Positions 62,098 through 64,000 of a DNA stretch of 64,000 bases are shown here, piece by piece; position 1 is the stretch's first letter; each line of letters begins with the position of its first letter. The notes beneath the pieces are model-generated. The model ran no database searches. It had not been told where the DNA came from and worked only from the letters and a program-made list of their open reading frames with translations. The position numbers were made by a program, and so were the translations under genes. The stretch is taken from positions 1,526,579-1,590,578 of the forward strand of contig CAJNDS010000557.1 in assembly GCA_905221605.1 (NCBI GenBank). Reading direction: 5' to 3'. Source of the DNA: Symbiodinium natans (lineage: Eukaryota; Sar; Dinophyceae; Suessiales; Symbiodiniaceae).

Positions 62098-62197
62098 CGA
62101 AACCCGAAACCCGAAACCCGAAACCCGAAACCCGAAACCCTAAACCCTAAACCCTAAACCCTATACCCTAAACCCTAAACCCTAAACCCTAAACCCA
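62098..62197. repeat. CCCGAAA then CCCTAAA array in a cyclase intron
   Basis: Six CCCGAAA units followed by seven CCCTAAA units, starting 12 bases inside the intron. Confidence 0.93.
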
Positions 62198-62299
62198 TGC
62201 TGTAATACCTTTCAAGCCTGTGCTCTAGACCCTAAGCCCCATTCATGGACGCGGGTTGCTTGGGTTGTCAAAGCCAAGACACCAAAAGCCGCCAAACTT

Positions 62300-62406
62300 G
62301 GGATGTTCTCCCTTATACTAGCAGTCCTTAGTGGGAATTCTAGTACCCCCCCTATTCAAATCCCTATCAAATTATCAAGGGCTGTTAGTCTAAGGTGGAG
62401 CATCCC
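62300..62406. mobile_element. MITE-like element family B, copy 3
   Basis: GGGATGTTCTCCCTTATACT at the left end and TAAGGTGGAGCATCCC at the right; inner arms CTAGCAGTCCTTA and AAGGGCTGTTAG pair. It lies inside the intron between two proven cyclase exons. Confidence 0.65.
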
Positions 62407-63823
62407 AGCCCCAAACCCTCAAGGCAGAAACCCAAGATCCCTCGTCAAAGCGGCACCTGCGTCGCATATTCTGTGTGTGTGTGTGGGGGGAACTTGGGGA
62501 TGTGTTGTTTGCGAGACGTCGACAACCATCCCCTTAACTCAACAGAGGTCCTGATTCTCGAAGTTGGTTTAGGGCAAAGGGTTCTTGAGCTTCTGGATGG
62601 GAACGTGTGTGCGGAAGCTGTGTTTCCAAGAGTTTAGGTGAAAATAGGGCAGTATATCGATGGCAGCCATATGCAGGGGAGTGGTGCATGCTGTTGGAGT
62701 GACCACTCAACGAAGACACTCCTTCAGTATGCTGGTATCGACCTGGGACTCTGGGTCGAGGCACTTGCAAACAGGTGTGGTATGTTCATCAAAAACAGTC
62801 TTCGCTGTGCATAGATGGTCTTCGCGGTTGTCCATGCCCTCTAGCATGAAGGCAGTGGAAGTTGTTGGCATCATTGACAATCTGTATAAACACAGCAACA
62901 AGGCAGCAACAAAAAATGATAACCCGCTGGACGGGCTAATCCGAGTGTGTGTTTTGTGCGTTTCGTTTTTTTTCTCCGGGGGGGGGGGGGGGGGGGGTAG
63001 GGCTCTAAACCCGGCCCGACAAAACCGAAACCCTGAACCCGAAGAGGCTGAGGTTTGCTGCTTTCAGGCGTTGGCTTTCGGGGTTTTGGTCCGGGTGTCC
63101 TCAGGGTGTATGGACCAACTATGACTGACATGGTTTAGGGTTTCGGTTTGGTTTAGAGTTTACGGTTGCCGGTTTAGAGTGCTTAGCATGGGCTCGTGAT
63201 GCGAATAACGGGTTTAGGGGCTAGGACTTCGGGTCTAGGCTTTAGGGTCTAGGGTTTATGGCGCAGAGTCGAGAGGGTTTAGGTTTCGTGGTGGCGCTTG
63301 CGAAGGCAAAGATATCGTTGAAGGGTTGCTTTGCTTGGCTTCGCCCGCATTGGGCAGTGACCCCTAAACAATGGAGCTTCGACAGCGGCCCATGTGCCCA
63401 CCAACAAAGCCAAGAACCCCAAACACTCAACCCCCTAAAACTTAGTACCCCTAAACAGTAAGCCCTACACCAACTTAACACCCCTAAACATGAAACCCTA
63501 AACCCCATTGGACCTCAATCCCTAAATCTTAGGGTTTTTGCCGTAGCTGTTTTAAGGGCTCCTGACCACCACTGTGGTTCTCCAGTTGATGCCTTAGGGC
63601 TTTTCGCGGTAGCTGTATAGGGGTGACGATTCGAAGAGGTGCAGTGTTTCGGGATACGGTCGGATGCACGGTTCAGGGTTCCGGGTTCAGGGTTGCAAGT
63701 TGAGAGGTTAAGGGTTGGTTTCGCGTTTAGGGTTTAGAGGTTTAGGGCAGTTTAGGGTTTAGGGTTTAGGGTTCAGGATTTAGGGTTCAGGGTTTAGGGT
63801 TTAGGGTTTATAGGACTCAGAAG
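62407..63823. other. Remainder of the cyclase intron
   Basis: Unique DNA at 62450-62960 with frames on both strands but no motif, a G run at 62979-62997, and TTTAGGG variants from 63130 on. No separate gene is supported, although a frame at 62660-63124 is open for 154 codons. Confidence 0.5.
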
Positions 63824-63923
63824 GTGTCGTGGGACAGAAGCTACCCCGGTTCCGCCTCTTTGGGGACACGGTCAACACGGCAGCGCGGATGATGCAGAAG
63901 GCAGCCACCCCGGGGCTTGCATG
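63824..63923 (+). CDS. Nucleotide cyclase exon with LFGDTVNTAARM
   Basis: GACTCAGAAG| acceptor; with the carried G it reads G-VVGQKLPRFRLFGDTVNTA then ARMMQKAATPG. N and R of NTAARM are the catalytic asparagine and arginine that stabilise the transition state. The purine-contact residue that is cysteine (guanylyl) or aspartate (adenylyl) in P-R-Y-C-L-F-G is arginine here. The donor is GT at 63924 or GC at 63915. The gene continues past the window. Confidence 0.94.
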
Positions 63924-64000
63924 GTGTAGGGCTTAGGGCTTAGGGCTTAGGGCTGAGGGGTTTAGGAGAGGGCTCGAAAAAGGCTGAATACACCCTATAC

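Noticed and set aside
1-64000. tRNA, rRNA or CRISPR arrays
   Set aside because: Regular direct repeats are abundant, but they lack spacer-repeat structure of constant length; I saw no tRNA-like cloverleaf consensus and no conserved rRNA stretch by eye. A tRNA scan would be needed to exclude single tRNAs.

Overview
The window looks like nuclear DNA of a dinoflagellate, probably close to Symbiodiniales or Suessiales; the species cannot be read from the sequence. Five things point there: TTTAGGG/CCCTAAA repeats throughout, a GH7 cellobiohydrolase with a GC-AG intron, a ubiquitin-like plus tandem RCC1-like protein of a kind common in dinoflagellates, very short exons, and all supportable genes on the + strand. 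I see no rRNA, tRNA, CRISPR or prokaryotic gene structure.

The main result concerns gene structure. Much of the window is telomere-type repeat and its variants (TTTAGGGG, TTTTAGGG, CCCTAAG, CCCGAAA, CCCCAAA). Unique islands of about 20-140 bp lie between the arrays, and many behave as exons. Where a family can be recognised the call is firm. A class III nucleotide (guanylate-type) cyclase is split over small exons at about 55.7-63.9 kb and runs off the right edge. RCC1-type exons lie at 2.1, 6.5 and 10.9 kb. Other islands form chains in which an AG acceptor, a GT or GC donor and the codon phase agree from one exon to the next (34.2-40.8 kb and 50.3-53.7 kb). Donors next to TTTAGGG tend to be GT, and those next to CCCTAAA tend to be GC.

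Layout. 0-14 kb: telomere-like DNA with scattered RCC1-like and unassigned exon candidates. 14.4-16.5 kb: non-repetitive block with a 108-codon reading frame broken by one TAG. 17.8-19.3 kb: intronless ubiquitin-like/RCC1-like gene. 20.9-21.6 kb: exon candidates. 23.6-25.2 kb: secreted GH7 cellulase with one 87-nt intron. 26.9-28.2 kb: exon candidates. 28.4-31.8 kb: tandem duplication of a 1.7-kb block carrying a 32-bp minisatellite. 34.2-40.8 kb: chain of exons with an acidic, disordered-looking start and then a membrane segment. 37.1-39.3 kb: composite poly-A/C minisatellite and AT-rich block inside that chain. 42.5-45.6 kb: AT-rich tandem blocks, cruciform-capable repeats and a large inverted minisatellite. 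45.9-63.9 kb: membrane-spanning and cytosolic exons leading to the cyclase catalytic domain. The 34-64 kb exons may be one giant gene or two to three genes; the sequence alone does not decide. At least two small inverted-repeat (MITE-like) families and a third dispersed family also occur, and one MITE copy has a long TTTAGGG array inside it.

Most island exons are short enough that more than one frame, and sometimes both strands, stay open. Coordinates and frames are firm for the GH7 gene, the ubiquitin-like/RCC1 gene and the core cyclase exons, and provisional elsewhere.
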